A stretch of DNA of 64,000 nt from ZAX-1 sp046533095 (GTDB taxonomy: Bacteria > Bacillota > Clostridia > Lachnospirales > Lachnospiraceae): positions 62,001 through 126,000 of the forward strand of contig JAJQRA010000019.1 of assembly GCA_046533095.1 (NCBI GenBank), in the 5' to 3' direction. Made by a program: the position numbers and the translations under genes. The notes below the pieces were generated by a model. That model did no database searches and was not told where the DNA came from. It saw nothing but the letters and a program-made list of their open reading frames with translations. Below are positions 27,235 through 35,664 of this stretch, one piece after another. Position 1 is the first letter of the stretch, and each line of letters starts with the position of its first letter.

Positions 27235-27276
27235 ATTGTGATAATCAAAGTATATCACAAAACTTCCTATTGTCAA
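27235..27276 (-). promoter_or_regulatory. acpP/fab promoter with FabT-like operator
   Basis: Minus-strand TTGACA (27271-27276) and TATACT (27249-27254) with 16-bp spacing form a strong promoter. Overlapping its start region at 27235-27251 is CTTTGATTATCACAATA-like sequence, close to the FabT box known in streptococci and related Firmicutes (TTTGATTATCAAA core). FabT is a MarR-type repressor that uses long-chain acyl-ACP as corepressor. No fabT gene lies in this window, so the regulator is inferred. Confidence 0.6.
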
Positions 27277-27316
27277 TGGATTTTTTATAGTATTTTTTCG
27301 TGTTGTATGCTATACT

Positions 27317-27537
27317 ATAGTTTATCAGAAGTTGCCGCGCAAGTTCTGATAAAAAGGCGCATCTTTCGCGCCATGGATCTGATTATTGAACTACTAATGT
27401 TCAATAATATAGTTTATCAGAAGTTGCCGCGCAAGTTCTGATAAAAAGGCGCATCTTTCGCGCCATGGATCTGATTATTGAACTACTAATGTTCAATAAT
27501 ATAGCTTATCAGAAGCTGTAGCACAAGTTCTGATATA
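27317..27537. repeat. 92-bp tandem repeat with three hairpins upstream of the DUF1292 gene
   Basis: Units 27317-27408 and 27409-27500 appear identical; a partial, diverged third copy (27501-27537) ends at the ribosome site of the DUF1292 gene. Each unit can fold as TTATCAGAA/TTCTGATAA, GGCGC/GCGCC and ATTATTGAAC/GTTCAATAAT hairpins. A related copy occurs at 44383. The array would form the 5' leader of the downstream message. Confidence 0.9.
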
Positions 27538-27552
27538 AGATGAGGTGAATTT

Positions 27553-27891
27553 ATGAGTAAAAAAGAAGACACAAACCCAAAGAATTCTGTCACAAATGAC
27601 GAGGAAGATATCCTTGTAACACTGACTTTAGACGATGACACCACGCTTGAATGCTCCATCCTTACCATATTTGATGTAGACGACGAAGAGTATATTGCAT
27701 TACTCCCATTAGATGAAAATGGGACAGAAGCAGAAACAGATGGGGAAATGGAAATCTTGTTTTATCGCTATGGCGAAGACGCCGACGGCAATCCCGACTT
27801 GAAAAATATTGAAGACGATGAGGAATATGAGCTTGTTGCAGACCGCTTTGACGAATTATTAGATGAAGCAGAATTTGATGAGGAGGACTAA
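27553..27891 (+). CDS. DUF1292-family acidic protein
   Basis: 112 residues, strongly acidic (Asp/Glu runs at both ends), with the DUF1292 core LTLDDDTTLECSILTIFDVD followed by EYIALLPLDENG. Start ATG 27553 is preceded by GATGAGGTGAATTT. DUF1292 proteins are small, widespread in Firmicutes, often near ruvX/mltG genes, and have no known function. Here it stands alone on the plus strand with the hairpin repeats in its leader. Confidence 0.88.
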   Translation: MSKKEDTNPKNSVTNDEEDILVTLTLDDDTTLECSILTIFDVDDEEYIALLPLDENGTEAETDGEMEILFYRYGEDADGNPDLKNIEDDEEYELVADRFDELLDEAEFDEED

Positions 27892-27944
27892 TAGTAGTAG
27901 AAAATGGAGCAACTATTTGGTAACGTGAGGTATTTTTTGTAGCA

Positions 27945-27992
27945 AAAACTAGATATGGATCTTATGAAAACATATTTTCCATATCTAGTTTT
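27945..27992. terminator. Bidirectional hairpin between convergent genes
   Basis: A 15-bp perfect stem, AAAACTAGATATGGA (27945-27959) with TCCATATCTAGTTTT (27978-27992), lies between the ends of the DUF1292 gene (+) and the hydrogenase gene (-). The T tract is best in the minus direction. Confidence 0.7.
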
Positions 27993-28069
27993 CAGTAAAG
28001 GTTTATGTCGTATTTTTCAAAGCATATTTTCCATATCTAGTTTTCAGTAAAGGTTTATGTCGTATTTTT
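27971..28069. repeat. 47-bp exact direct repeat, period 52
   Basis: Copies at 27971-28017 and 28023-28069. The unit includes one arm of the 27945-27992 hairpin plus following sequence, so a half-terminator has been duplicated. Confidence 0.9.
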
Positions 28070-28104
28070 TAACAGCCCATTCTTATTTCATTTTTTCGTT
28101 TCTC

Positions 28105-29613
28105 TTAATCCAATTCAATATTACGCAACTCTTTTGCCGGCATACTGTTTGTAGATGATTTTACAATCTTGCCGACCTCCGTTTTTGCCTTTGGAATTGG
28201 AATAATCGTTCCTGCACCGCCTACGCAACCTCCCGGGCATGCCATCCCTTCGATTAAATATCCATCTTTTTTCCCTAATTTTGCAAGCATCAGCACTTTT
28301 TTGCATTCGGAAAGCCCCTCTACATGTTCCGTTTTGACGTCTACTTCCGGATAATATTCGTTGATACATTCTAAAATCGCACCTACCACTCCGCCTGCTA
28401 CCGCATAGCCGCGCCCGATGCCTGTCGCATCATGTAAAGAACCTTCGCCTTGCGTATCTTGCTTCTGGGGGTCGATATTTTTTGCCTCAAACATGGCGCT
28501 TAATTCTTCAAATGTAACTACAAAATCTACATCGCTTCTAATTGTCGTACGCATTGCCTCTAATTTCTTGGCCGCACACGGACCGATAAATACTACTTTT
28601 GCATTCGGGTGTTTCTTCTTAATACTTCTTGCCGTCGCTACCATTGGAGTCAGTTCTGAAGAAACGCTTTCGACCAAATCCGGAAACTGATTCTTTGCAA
28701 GCATTGACCATGAGGGGCAACAGGACGTTAATAGAAAGGGTAATTCTCCGGTTGTAACATGGTGCGCATAATGATGCGCCTCAGATACGGCCCCGATATC
28801 AGCACCTAACGCTACTTCATATACTTCTGCAAATCCAAGTTCCATCAATGCCGACTTTACATTCCTCGGCGTTGCCGCAGAGCCAAATTGCCCTGCAAAT
28901 GCAGGAGCTATTTCAGCGATAACCTCATCGCCCTCTTTCATGCAGCGTATTAATTGGAATATCTGTGATTTATCTGCAATCGCCCCAAATGGGCAGCTTA
29001 CCATACACATGCCACAAGAAACGCATTTCTCGGCATTGATCGTTGCCCTTGCATGCTCGTCATTTTCAATCGCATTGACGCCACATGCAGCGGCACAAGG
29101 ACGAACATGCTTTGCAATGGCATCATATGGACATATGTTCTTACATCTGCCACATTTTATACATTTCTCCTGATCAATCACTGCCGCACCGTTTTTTTGT
29201 ATGATACAGTCTTTTGGGCATACCTCCATACAGGGGTGTGCAATACAATTTTGACACTGGTTGCTCACTTCATATTTATTGTCATCGCAAAAATTGCAGG
29301 CAGATGGAATAACCTGCATAAGGGGCGGTTCATAATATTTTTCTGAAATATTACTCGCCTCTACGCCATCTGTAATATGCACCGGCTTGTCTTCCGGACG
29401 TAGCGACAGCCCCATCGCAAGGCGAACACGCTCTGCTGCAATCGCTCTTTCACGGTATATGCTTTCCCGAAAACGTGGCACATCTCCCGGCGTTACTTTA
29501 TATGGGATTGCTTCCACATCGTTGTTTACATGCTCTGATTCATAGGCAATCTTTGCAACTTCCACAAATATCTGCTTTCTTATTTCTGATATGGGGGTAT
29601 TGATTCCTCTCAT
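28105..29613 (-). CDS. [FeFe] hydrogenase, monomeric ferredoxin-type
   Basis: 502 residues. The three H-cluster motifs are present: L1 TSCCPSW (296-302), L2 GPCAAKKLEA (344-353) and L3 EGMACPGGCVGGAG (455-468). Ahead of them are two [4Fe-4S] ferredoxin motifs (CIKCGRCKNICP, CVSCGMCMVSCP) and a further cysteine cluster at 106-136 (CNFC, CQNC, CMEVCPKDC). This layout resembles group B hydrogenases of anaerobic Firmicutes, which pass electrons between ferredoxin and protons. No maturase gene (hydE, hydF, hydG) and no partner subunit is adjacent. Confidence 0.95.
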   Translation of the reverse strand: MRGINTPISEIRKQIFVEVAKIAYESEHVNNDVEAIPYKVTPGDVPRFRESIYRERAIAAERVRLAMGLSLRPEDKPVHITDGVEASNISEKYYEPPLMQVIPSACNFCDDNKYEVSNQCQNCIAHPCMEVCPKDCIIQKNGAAVIDQEKCIKCGRCKNICPYDAIAKHVRPCAAACGVNAIENDEHARATINAEKCVSCGMCMVSCPFGAIADKSQIFQLIRCMKEGDEVIAEIAPAFAGQFGSAATPRNVKSALMELGFAEVYEVALGADIGAVSEAHHYAHHVTTGELPFLLTSCCPSWSMLAKNQFPDLVESVSSELTPMVATARSIKKKHPNAKVVFIGPCAAKKLEAMRTTIRSDVDFVVTFEELSAMFEAKNIDPQKQDTQGEGSLHDATGIGRGYAVAGGVVGAILECINEYYPEVDVKTEHVEGLSECKKVLMLAKLGKKDGYLIEGMACPGGCVGGAGTIIPIPKAKTEVGKIVKSSTNSMPAKELRNIELD

Positions 29614-29886
29614 ACTTGACCGAACCTCCTATTATTTTTATAGGCCACTGCAACATGCAATACACACAAGGAAGATGGCATTGTGCAGCCGTCCTTTTCA
29701 CTTTGTTAATAATTTAACATATCAGCTCACATATGACAAGGGGAATCCTAAATTTTATACAATAAAAAACTGTTTTTTATTTCGATATAGCACATTGCAT
29801 TTATCATAGCATTTCCCTTATGGACGACTTTATACTTGAAATTTCAATGCCCGCGTGTTCATTCGAGAAAGTTTTAAGGCAAAACA

Positions 29887-29906
29887 AGCACCGGAAATCC
29901 GGTGCT
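29887..29906 (-). terminator. Terminator after dhaK
   Basis: AGCACCGGA/TCCGGTGCT stem followed on the minus strand by TTGTTTTG, about 120 bp after the dhaK stop. The rest of the 410-bp gap 29614-30023 is AT-rich leader sequence of the hydrogenase gene with no gene that I can support. Confidence 0.75.
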
Positions 29907-30023
29907 GTTGTTCAAAATTTCTGGGAAGAAGCACTTCACATTTTAGCAGCAACTCGCCCACTTTCTTTTTGTATTCATGTAGCCCATGTACAATAAATCT
30001 ATTTGTATCGGACGATCGGCCGG

Positions 30024-31019
30024 CTATCTTTCCTTCATGCCCATACTATATGCCGGTATATCCACCAATTGCTTCAGTTCGTCATCCAGCTTCATAATTG
30101 TCAAAGAAGCCCCCATCATTTCCATTGAAGTAAAATAGTTTCCTGTATATGCCCGGTGCACTTTTATGCCTTTTTCTTCCAGTAGCAGACTCACTTCATT
30201 ATAAAGGACATACAGTTCCATAATAGGGGTTGCCCCTAGGCCGGATGTCAGCACCACAACTTCATCGCCCGCTACAAATGGGTAATCCGGAAGTATAATA
30301 TCTAGCATACGCTTTGCAATCTTATCCGCCGTTTCTAGTTGGCATACCTCTATCCCGGGCTCGCCATGATGCCCGATGCCCACTTCCATCGTACCGTCTT
30401 TTATTTCAAAATTCGGATGTCCGACTGCCGGCAGGGTGCAGGGGGTCAGCCCAATGCCTACACTACGTGTATTGTCGATTGCTTTTTGTGCGGTGGCAAT
30501 CACTTCATCTAGACTGGCTCCTTGGCTGGCTTTCGCCCCTCCGATTTTCCACATCAATACTTCTCCGGCAACACCACGACGTTTCTCCCTTTCCGTTTTC
30601 GAGGCAGATGCTACGTCATCATTGGCAACGACCGTCTTTACTTCTATGCCTTTTTTCTTTGCCTGCTTCACTGCTAGCTTGACATTCATGTTGTCGCCCG
30701 AATAATTCCCATACAGGCAGGCAACGCCTTTTCCCTGATCCGCAACTTCAAATGCCGCTAAAAAAGCAGCAGATGTAGGAGAAGAACATATTTCGCCCAC
30801 CGCAACAGCATCGCACATCTTATCGCCAATATAGCCGATAAATGCCGGCTTGTGTCCACTACCGCCACCTGTCACAATTCCTACTTTGTCTTTTGGTATT
30901 TCAACTGATTTTAAAACACGCCGATGCTCTGTAGTGGCGACGATATCGCTATGCGTCTTTACAAATCCAAGCAGCATCTCGTCAACAACATTATCCGGAT
31001 CGTTTAAAATTCTCTGCAT
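30024..31019 (-). CDS. DhaK-type dihydroxyacetone/ketose kinase subunit
   Basis: 331 residues, full-length DhaK. GIVTGGGSGHKPAFIGYIG at the N-terminus, GLTPCTLPAVG, and EVGIGHHGEPG containing the histidine that covalently binds the ketose substrate. DhaK needs DhaL (ADP/ATP domain) to phosphorylate; no dhaL or dhaM is present before or after it. It follows the dehydrogenase gene by 14 bp. In mycobacterial tetritol catabolism a DhaK-type kinase phosphorylates erythrulose made by a related dehydrogenase, so a C3/C4 ketose role is plausible; the true substrate is unknown. Confidence 0.9.
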   Translation of the reverse strand: MQRILNDPDNVVDEMLLGFVKTHSDIVATTEHRRVLKSVEIPKDKVGIVTGGGSGHKPAFIGYIGDKMCDAVAVGEICSSPTSAAFLAAFEVADQGKGVACLYGNYSGDNMNVKLAVKQAKKKGIEVKTVVANDDVASASKTEREKRRGVAGEVLMWKIGGAKASQGASLDEVIATAQKAIDNTRSVGIGLTPCTLPAVGHPNFEIKDGTMEVGIGHHGEPGIEVCQLETADKIAKRMLDIILPDYPFVAGDEVVVLTSGLGATPIMELYVLYNEVSLLLEEKGIKVHRAYTGNYFTSMEMMGASLTIMKLDDELKQLVDIPAYSMGMKER

Positions 31020-31033
31020 TATTTTTTCTCCTT

Positions 31034-32116
31034 TTATTTCATGTTCGGAACTAAGATTACTTTAAGTGCTCCGCCTGTGCCTGTTTTTGCAAGTTCAAAT
31101 GCTTCGTTCCATTTTTCCAGTGGAAATTGATTGGTAACGACTCCATTTGTTGGCAGTTTTCCATTGCCGATCCATTCAATAACCGTGTCATAACAATAAG
31201 GGCTTAAATGCGAGCCGAAAAGGTTTAGTTCTTTGCGGTCGCTGATAATGCTCCAGTCTACTGTTACCAACTCGTTGAACACGCTGAATTCTACAAATGT
31301 CCCCATCTTGCGAATCATTTCCAGTCCTTGTGAAACGCTGGCCGCATGGCCTGTCGCCTCAATGTATACATCGCACCCATATCCGCCTGTCATCTCTTTC
31401 ACTCTTTTTATCGCATCTTCTTTTCCAGGATTGATTACAATATCGGCTCCAAACTCTTTCGCCTTTAAAAGCCTTTCATCTTTCATATCCAATACAACAA
31501 GGGCTTTTGGATTTTTCTGTTTGATTGCGCCAACCATGCCAAGACCCAATGTCCCTACGCCGGATAATACGACTACATCAATATTTTGTATGTCTGCACG
31601 CTGCACACAGTGGTAAGAACATCCATATGGCTCCACCAAAACGGCCTTTTCAATGGGCATATCCTCCGGCACCCTATAGTTTATTGCTTCTTTTGTAAGT
31701 TTTACATATTCGGCCATACCGCCATTTGTATTGTTTTGGAAGCCAAACAGGTCATGCTTTTCGCACATCCAATGGCGCCCCGTCTTGCAGAACATGCACG
31801 TGCCACAAGGGACTATCTGTTCCGGGCAAATACGGTCTCCCATGTTCCACTTGTCAGAAACATTTAAACCAATCTCTACCACCCTGCCAACGAACTCATG
31901 TCCTGGAATCATCGGAGCTTTAATGTAGGGCGGGCTTCCATCTCCACCCCAAAAACTAGGTGCGCCGCCAAATGCCTTAACATCACCTGCACATACCCCA
32001 CAAGCCTCAACTTTAAGTATCATTTCCCCTTCGCCGGCACGTGGCGTATCCACTTCCTCAAATCTGTAATCACCGGGCGCATAAGCAACAATTGCTTTCA
32101 TTTTCTTAGGTAACAT
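31034..32116 (-). CDS. Zinc-dependent medium-chain dehydrogenase, sugar-alcohol type
   Basis: 360 residues from ATG 32116 (MLPKKMKAIVAYAPGDY) preceded by AAAGGAGAG. Catalytic zinc motif ACGVCAGDVKAF and GHEFVGRVVEIG; structural zinc cysteines CGTCMFCKTGRHWMC; the Rossmann region VVLSGVGTLGLGMVGAIKQ. Insert AFGGAPSFWGGDGSPPYIKA is typical of erythritol/threitol-dehydrogenase-like proteins. Together with the DhaK gene it suggests oxidation of a polyol to a ketose followed by phosphorylation, with the class II aldolase elsewhere as a possible consumer. Assignment to a specific polyol is inference. The 353-bp gap upstream (32117-32469) shows no gene. Confidence 0.85.
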   Translation of the reverse strand: MLPKKMKAIVAYAPGDYRFEEVDTPRAGEGEMILKVEACGVCAGDVKAFGGAPSFWGGDGSPPYIKAPMIPGHEFVGRVVEIGLNVSDKWNMGDRICPEQIVPCGTCMFCKTGRHWMCEKHDLFGFQNNTNGGMAEYVKLTKEAINYRVPEDMPIEKAVLVEPYGCSYHCVQRADIQNIDVVVLSGVGTLGLGMVGAIKQKNPKALVVLDMKDERLLKAKEFGADIVINPGKEDAIKRVKEMTGGYGCDVYIEATGHAASVSQGLEMIRKMGTFVEFSVFNELVTVDWSIISDRKELNLFGSHLSPYCYDTVIEWIGNGKLPTNGVVTNQFPLEKWNEAFELAKTGTGGALKVILVPNMK

Positions 32117-32469
32117 TCCGATACACTCTCCTTTGGTTGCTTGATTATGTTGCAACAATTCGTAACTCAAATGCAAGGCTTAAAAAACATTGCCATTTTA
32201 TCTAATTTATAAACATAAAAATCCAATACACCGCCAAAAAGCATATGGATATCGATGGGCAAAGTCAAAAACAAAGTGAAAAGCAACAAATAGATCCTTC
32301 TCTTTTTTGAAAAATTATCTATATTTACTACAATATAACTCCTGCCCTTTAATTTGTCAATGAATTTTTTAAAATTATTTTAAAAAATGATTTTACTCTT
32401 GAATTTCAAATGGCAGATATCCTCTATCATTCAGCTCTTTTGCGCATCAACAGACGATGGCTTCTGCAC

Positions 32470-32730
32470 TCAGCCTGATTTTCGCGATGCCAGTATGCTT
32501 TTCCCTTTAACTTCCGGCGTATAAATACAGTCATCATTGTAAAGCGGTGTTAGCTTGCCACGATGGGCACGATAAAACTGGTTCATTGCATCCACAAAAG
32601 TGAGATCAAAAAACAGTGTGCTACATCTGCAGATACATTCTTCTTGTGCTGATGCACCTCTTTCCACGCCACACCGCCTAGCGGCTGCCCTTGCGTAACT
32701 ATCAACATATCTTATATCAGTTTTTAGCAT
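32470..32730 (-). pseudogene. Fragment of a TIGR02452/microbial PARG-type macrodomain protein
   Basis: 86 residues containing the family core GVERGASAQEECICRCSTLF and PLYNDDCIYTPEVKG, but the N-terminal about 150 residues and the C-terminal part are missing, and the NPGGG substrate loop is degraded to ARRCG. Full proteins of the family remove ADP-ribose from targets. There is no ribosome site. Likely a remnant of a lost gene. Confidence 0.7.
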
Positions 32731-32924
32731 TTACACAAAACTTGAAGCGCTCTCCCAGGATTTGTTGCGGACGCAAAATTGTGGACACAGACCTTCTTTC
32801 CCCTATATGCTTTCGCGGCTTACTGCCTGACATCTTTCTTGTGTCTTCAAAAATTTCGATTCTTTTGCTTTTCGCATCGCTATCATGCATCTTCCTATCT
32901 CCCTTACCAACTGACTTTTAATCT

Positions 32925-33042
32925 AAAAGCAGCTCTATGTCAACCACTTGACAGGGAGCTGCTTTGTTAGATGTTATGATTAAACTAAGCAAAAATGTTT
33001 CACGTCTATGTCAACCACTTGACAGGGAGCTGCTTTGTTAGC
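32925..33042 (-). terminator. Terminator hairpin with a 36-bp half-duplication
   Basis: AAAGCAGCTC (from 32926) pairs with GAGCTGCTTT (32956-32965), with an inner TGTCAA/TTGACA stem; on the minus strand T residues follow. The loop plus right arm (32935-32970) is repeated exactly at 33006-33041 without the partner arm. It follows the small gene at 33060. Confidence 0.75.
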
Positions 33043-33059
33043 CTTGCGCATAAATGTTC

Positions 33060-33356
33060 TTAACTTTCGATTGGCAAAAAGCGCTTTGCAAATTTATCTT
33101 TACCACATACATGCCTCTCACAATCATTCTCTTCAATAATGTAATCGCCTTCTCTAATAAATATAAGGCCTCTTCGATTCTGAACAAACGGGCATACAAT
33201 CGTGCCGTCTTCCTGTGTAATTTTAATAAGTCCATCTTGTACAATCCAACCATTCATAACAATCTTTGCCCACAAATCGAATCCATCTTCTAGTCCTTTT
33301 CCTACTTCATACTTAACTGCTTGTACCTCTAATGACATTCGCTTATATCTATTCAT
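33060..33356 (-). CDS. Small uncharacterised protein, phage-like
   Basis: 98 residues from ATG 33356, chosen for AAGGAGCGAT upstream. The layout (AVKYEVGKGLEDGFDL, a short variable middle, then GLIFIREGDYIIEENDCERH) resembles small phage-encoded proteins with a GD[YW]I motif. No function known. Flanked by a PARG-like fragment and a duplicated terminator, so this is an accessory pocket between the dehydrogenase and prfA. Confidence 0.6.
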   Translation of the reverse strand: MNRYKRMSLEVQAVKYEVGKGLEDGFDLWAKIVMNGWIVQDGLIKITQEDGTIVCPFVQNRRGLIFIREGDYIIEENDCERHVCGKDKFAKRFLPIES

Positions 33357-33580
33357 ATCGCTCCTTTCCAACAAACTCCCTACCTAGGCAAAGCCTACAA
33401 TAAGTTTGGCTCACTGTCATGTATTGTTTGCTGGTTTCTTTTTCTTTCTTTAATTATATAATATATTCAAAGAATTTACTAGATAAACTTCCATAATTCA
33501 CCTTTTTTTTGCACATTTTTTTGTATATATTCCATTTGGGCAGGCACAAATTGGTTCCCACCTTTTTTTGCACGTTTTTT

Positions 33581-34663
33581 TCATATCTGATTTATCTGAT
33601 CTACCCTGCTAAGTTTTAAAGCTTGATCTGCCGCTGTTAGGCTGTCGATCATCTCTTGGATATCTCCATTCATTACCGTATCTAGTTTATGCAATGTTAG
33701 CTTAATCCTATGGTCGGTTACACGCCCTTGTGGAAAATTATAAGTCCTTATTTTTTCAGATCGGTCACCTGTCCCTACTTGGCTTCTGCGATCCTGTGCC
33801 TGCGCGTCATGTGCCTTTTCAAGTTCCATCTCATATAGTTTGGAACGCAGGACCTTTAATGCCTTGTCTTTATTTTTCAGCTGTGACTTTTCATCTTGGC
33901 AGGAAATTACAATTCCCGTAGGGATATGGGTCAGTCGAACGGCAGAGTCTGTCGTATTAACACACTGCCCACCATTTCCGGATGCACGAAATACATCAAA
34001 CTTACAGTCATTCATATCAAGCTCTACATCCACCTCTTCCGCTTCCGGCATAATTGCCACGGTAACGGTCGATGTATGGATACGTCCGCCGGATTCCGTT
34101 TCCGGTACACGCTGTACGCGGTGCACGCCGGATTCATACTTTAGTTTAGAATAGGCACCCTGTCCGGAAATCATGAAAACGACTTCTTTCATCCCACCGA
34201 TTCCGCTTTCATTATAGCTCATTATTTCCACTTTCCAATGAAATTTCTCGGCATAATGGACATATACACGATACATTTCAGCTGCAAACAATGCCGCCTC
34301 ATCTCCACCTGCACCTGCTCGAATTTCTACAATCACGTTTTTATCATCGTTTGGGTCTTTCGGCAACAATAAAACCTTTAATGTCTGTTCTAATTTTTCC
34401 ACATTGGCCCTAGCATCGTTTAATTCTTCTTTTAGCATATCCCGCATTTCTTCGTCTTTTTCTTCTTCCAGCATCAATAAGCTGTCTTCAATATCCTGTT
34501 TGCTCTGCTTATATTCTTTATATGCCTCTACCACCGGAGCCAAATCACTTTGTTCTTTCATAAGCCTTCGAAACCGCACCTGGTCATTGGCCACCTCCGG
34601 TTCTCCTAATCCACTCAATATCTCTTCAAAATGAATGAGTATATCCTCCAATTTGTCAAACAT
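33581..34663 (-). CDS. prfA: Peptide chain release factor 1
   Basis: 360 residues from ATG 34663 (MFDKLEDILIHFEEIL) with AAGGAGAACTA upstream. The GGQ motif that hydrolyses peptidyl-tRNA is in ASGNGGQCVNTTDSAVRLTH, and the stop-codon recognition PxT-type loop lies in RVPETESGGRIHTSTVTVA. Overlaps the prmC stop by 8 bp; PrmC methylates the GGQ glutamine, so substrate and modifier are coupled. Confidence 0.97.
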   Translation of the reverse strand: MFDKLEDILIHFEEILSGLGEPEVANDQVRFRRLMKEQSDLAPVVEAYKEYKQSKQDIEDSLLMLEEEKDEEMRDMLKEELNDARANVEKLEQTLKVLLLPKDPNDDKNVIVEIRAGAGGDEAALFAAEMYRVYVHYAEKFHWKVEIMSYNESGIGGMKEVVFMISGQGAYSKLKYESGVHRVQRVPETESGGRIHTSTVTVAIMPEAEEVDVELDMNDCKFDVFRASGNGGQCVNTTDSAVRLTHIPTGIVISCQDEKSQLKNKDKALKVLRSKLYEMELEKAHDAQAQDRRSQVGTGDRSEKIRTYNFPQGRVTDHRIKLTLHKLDTVMNGDIQEMIDSLTAADQALKLSRVDQINQI

Positions 34664-35492
34664 TAGTTCTCCTTCCACAAACGACCCGATCCAATCCGCT
34701 CATATCTTTCCGAACCTGAATATCAAGAAATCCAACCTGTTCCATCATACTGGCTACTGTATTGGACTGATCGTTGCCAATTTCAAAATATAAATATCCT
34801 TCGGGTTTTAAATAGTCTTTACACTCTGCTATAATTTTTTTATAAAAATATAGTCCGTCTTTTTTCCCATCTAGTGCCTCTACCGGTTCAAAGTGGGCAA
34901 CCTCCGGCATCAATGCTTCGATTTGATTGGTTGGAATATAGGGTGGATTTGCTACAATTAAATCAAATGTCCCTGCAATATTTAAAAACACGTCAGACCT
35001 GATCAGATTCACTTCTACTTGGTTTATCTTTGCATTTTCCTTCGCCACAAGCAATGCCTGCTTCGAACTATCGCTGCCGTACCCTACAATATCTTTCGCA
35101 TACTTTAACAAGCTTATGATGATACAGCCGGTACCCGTACACATATCAAGCACGTGCATACCGGGCTTTATCACTTTTAAGGCTTCCTCTACCAAACTTT
35201 CTGTATCCTGCCTTGGAATCAACACATTGGAATTTACCTTCATCGTAAGTCCCATAAATTCCTGCACTCCGGTAATGTATTGAAGTGGCACACGCTCCGC
35301 CCGCTTTTTATACAAAACCTCGTAAGCCTGCTCCTGTTCTTCATCCATATCCTCTTTTAAATGAAGATAATAGTAGCTTTTGTCTATATTGCATATATGT
35401 TGCATTAAAAGCCATGCATCCAACTCAAATTCCTCAATACCTGCTTCCCGCAGCACAGTCCTTGCTGCATGATTTGCGCCCTCTAATGTCAT
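34656..35492 (-). CDS. prmC: Release factor glutamine methyltransferase PrmC
   Basis: 278 residues. SAM-binding HVLDMCTGTGCIIISLLKYA and the catalytic NPPYIP motif, which holds the glutamine of RF1/RF2. N-terminal helical domain contains VPLQYITGVQEFMGL. Lies directly before prfA. Confidence 0.97.
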   Translation of the reverse strand: MTLEGANHAARTVLREAGIEEFELDAWLLMQHICNIDKSYYYLHLKEDMDEEQEQAYEVLYKKRAERVPLQYITGVQEFMGLTMKVNSNVLIPRQDTESLVEEALKVIKPGMHVLDMCTGTGCIIISLLKYAKDIVGYGSDSSKQALLVAKENAKINQVEVNLIRSDVFLNIAGTFDLIVANPPYIPTNQIEALMPEVAHFEPVEALDGKKDGLYFYKKIIAECKDYLKPEGYLYFEIGNDQSNTVASMMEQVGFLDIQVRKDMSGLDRVVCGRRTNV

Positions 35493-35664
35493 AAAACTCC
35501 TTTTACAACTATTTTGTCGTACCTCTTTCCTACACGCGGTATCGACTAGAACCCCTTTTTGTTGCCAGCTTATCTATTGGCGCCTCTTCCTATGCACCGT
35601 ATCTGTCTTTAAATCGTTACATCTTTTTAACCTTTCGCTTATATATGAACTTGTGTTTGAGCAG

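Noticed and set aside
27317..28069. CRISPR array
   Set aside because: Repeats are directly adjacent or identical over the whole unit, without unique spacers, and no cas gene is present.
28121..28369. Leftward 82-codon frame inside the hydrogenase gene
   Set aside because: Alternative frame within the hydrogenase L3 region; no independent evidence.
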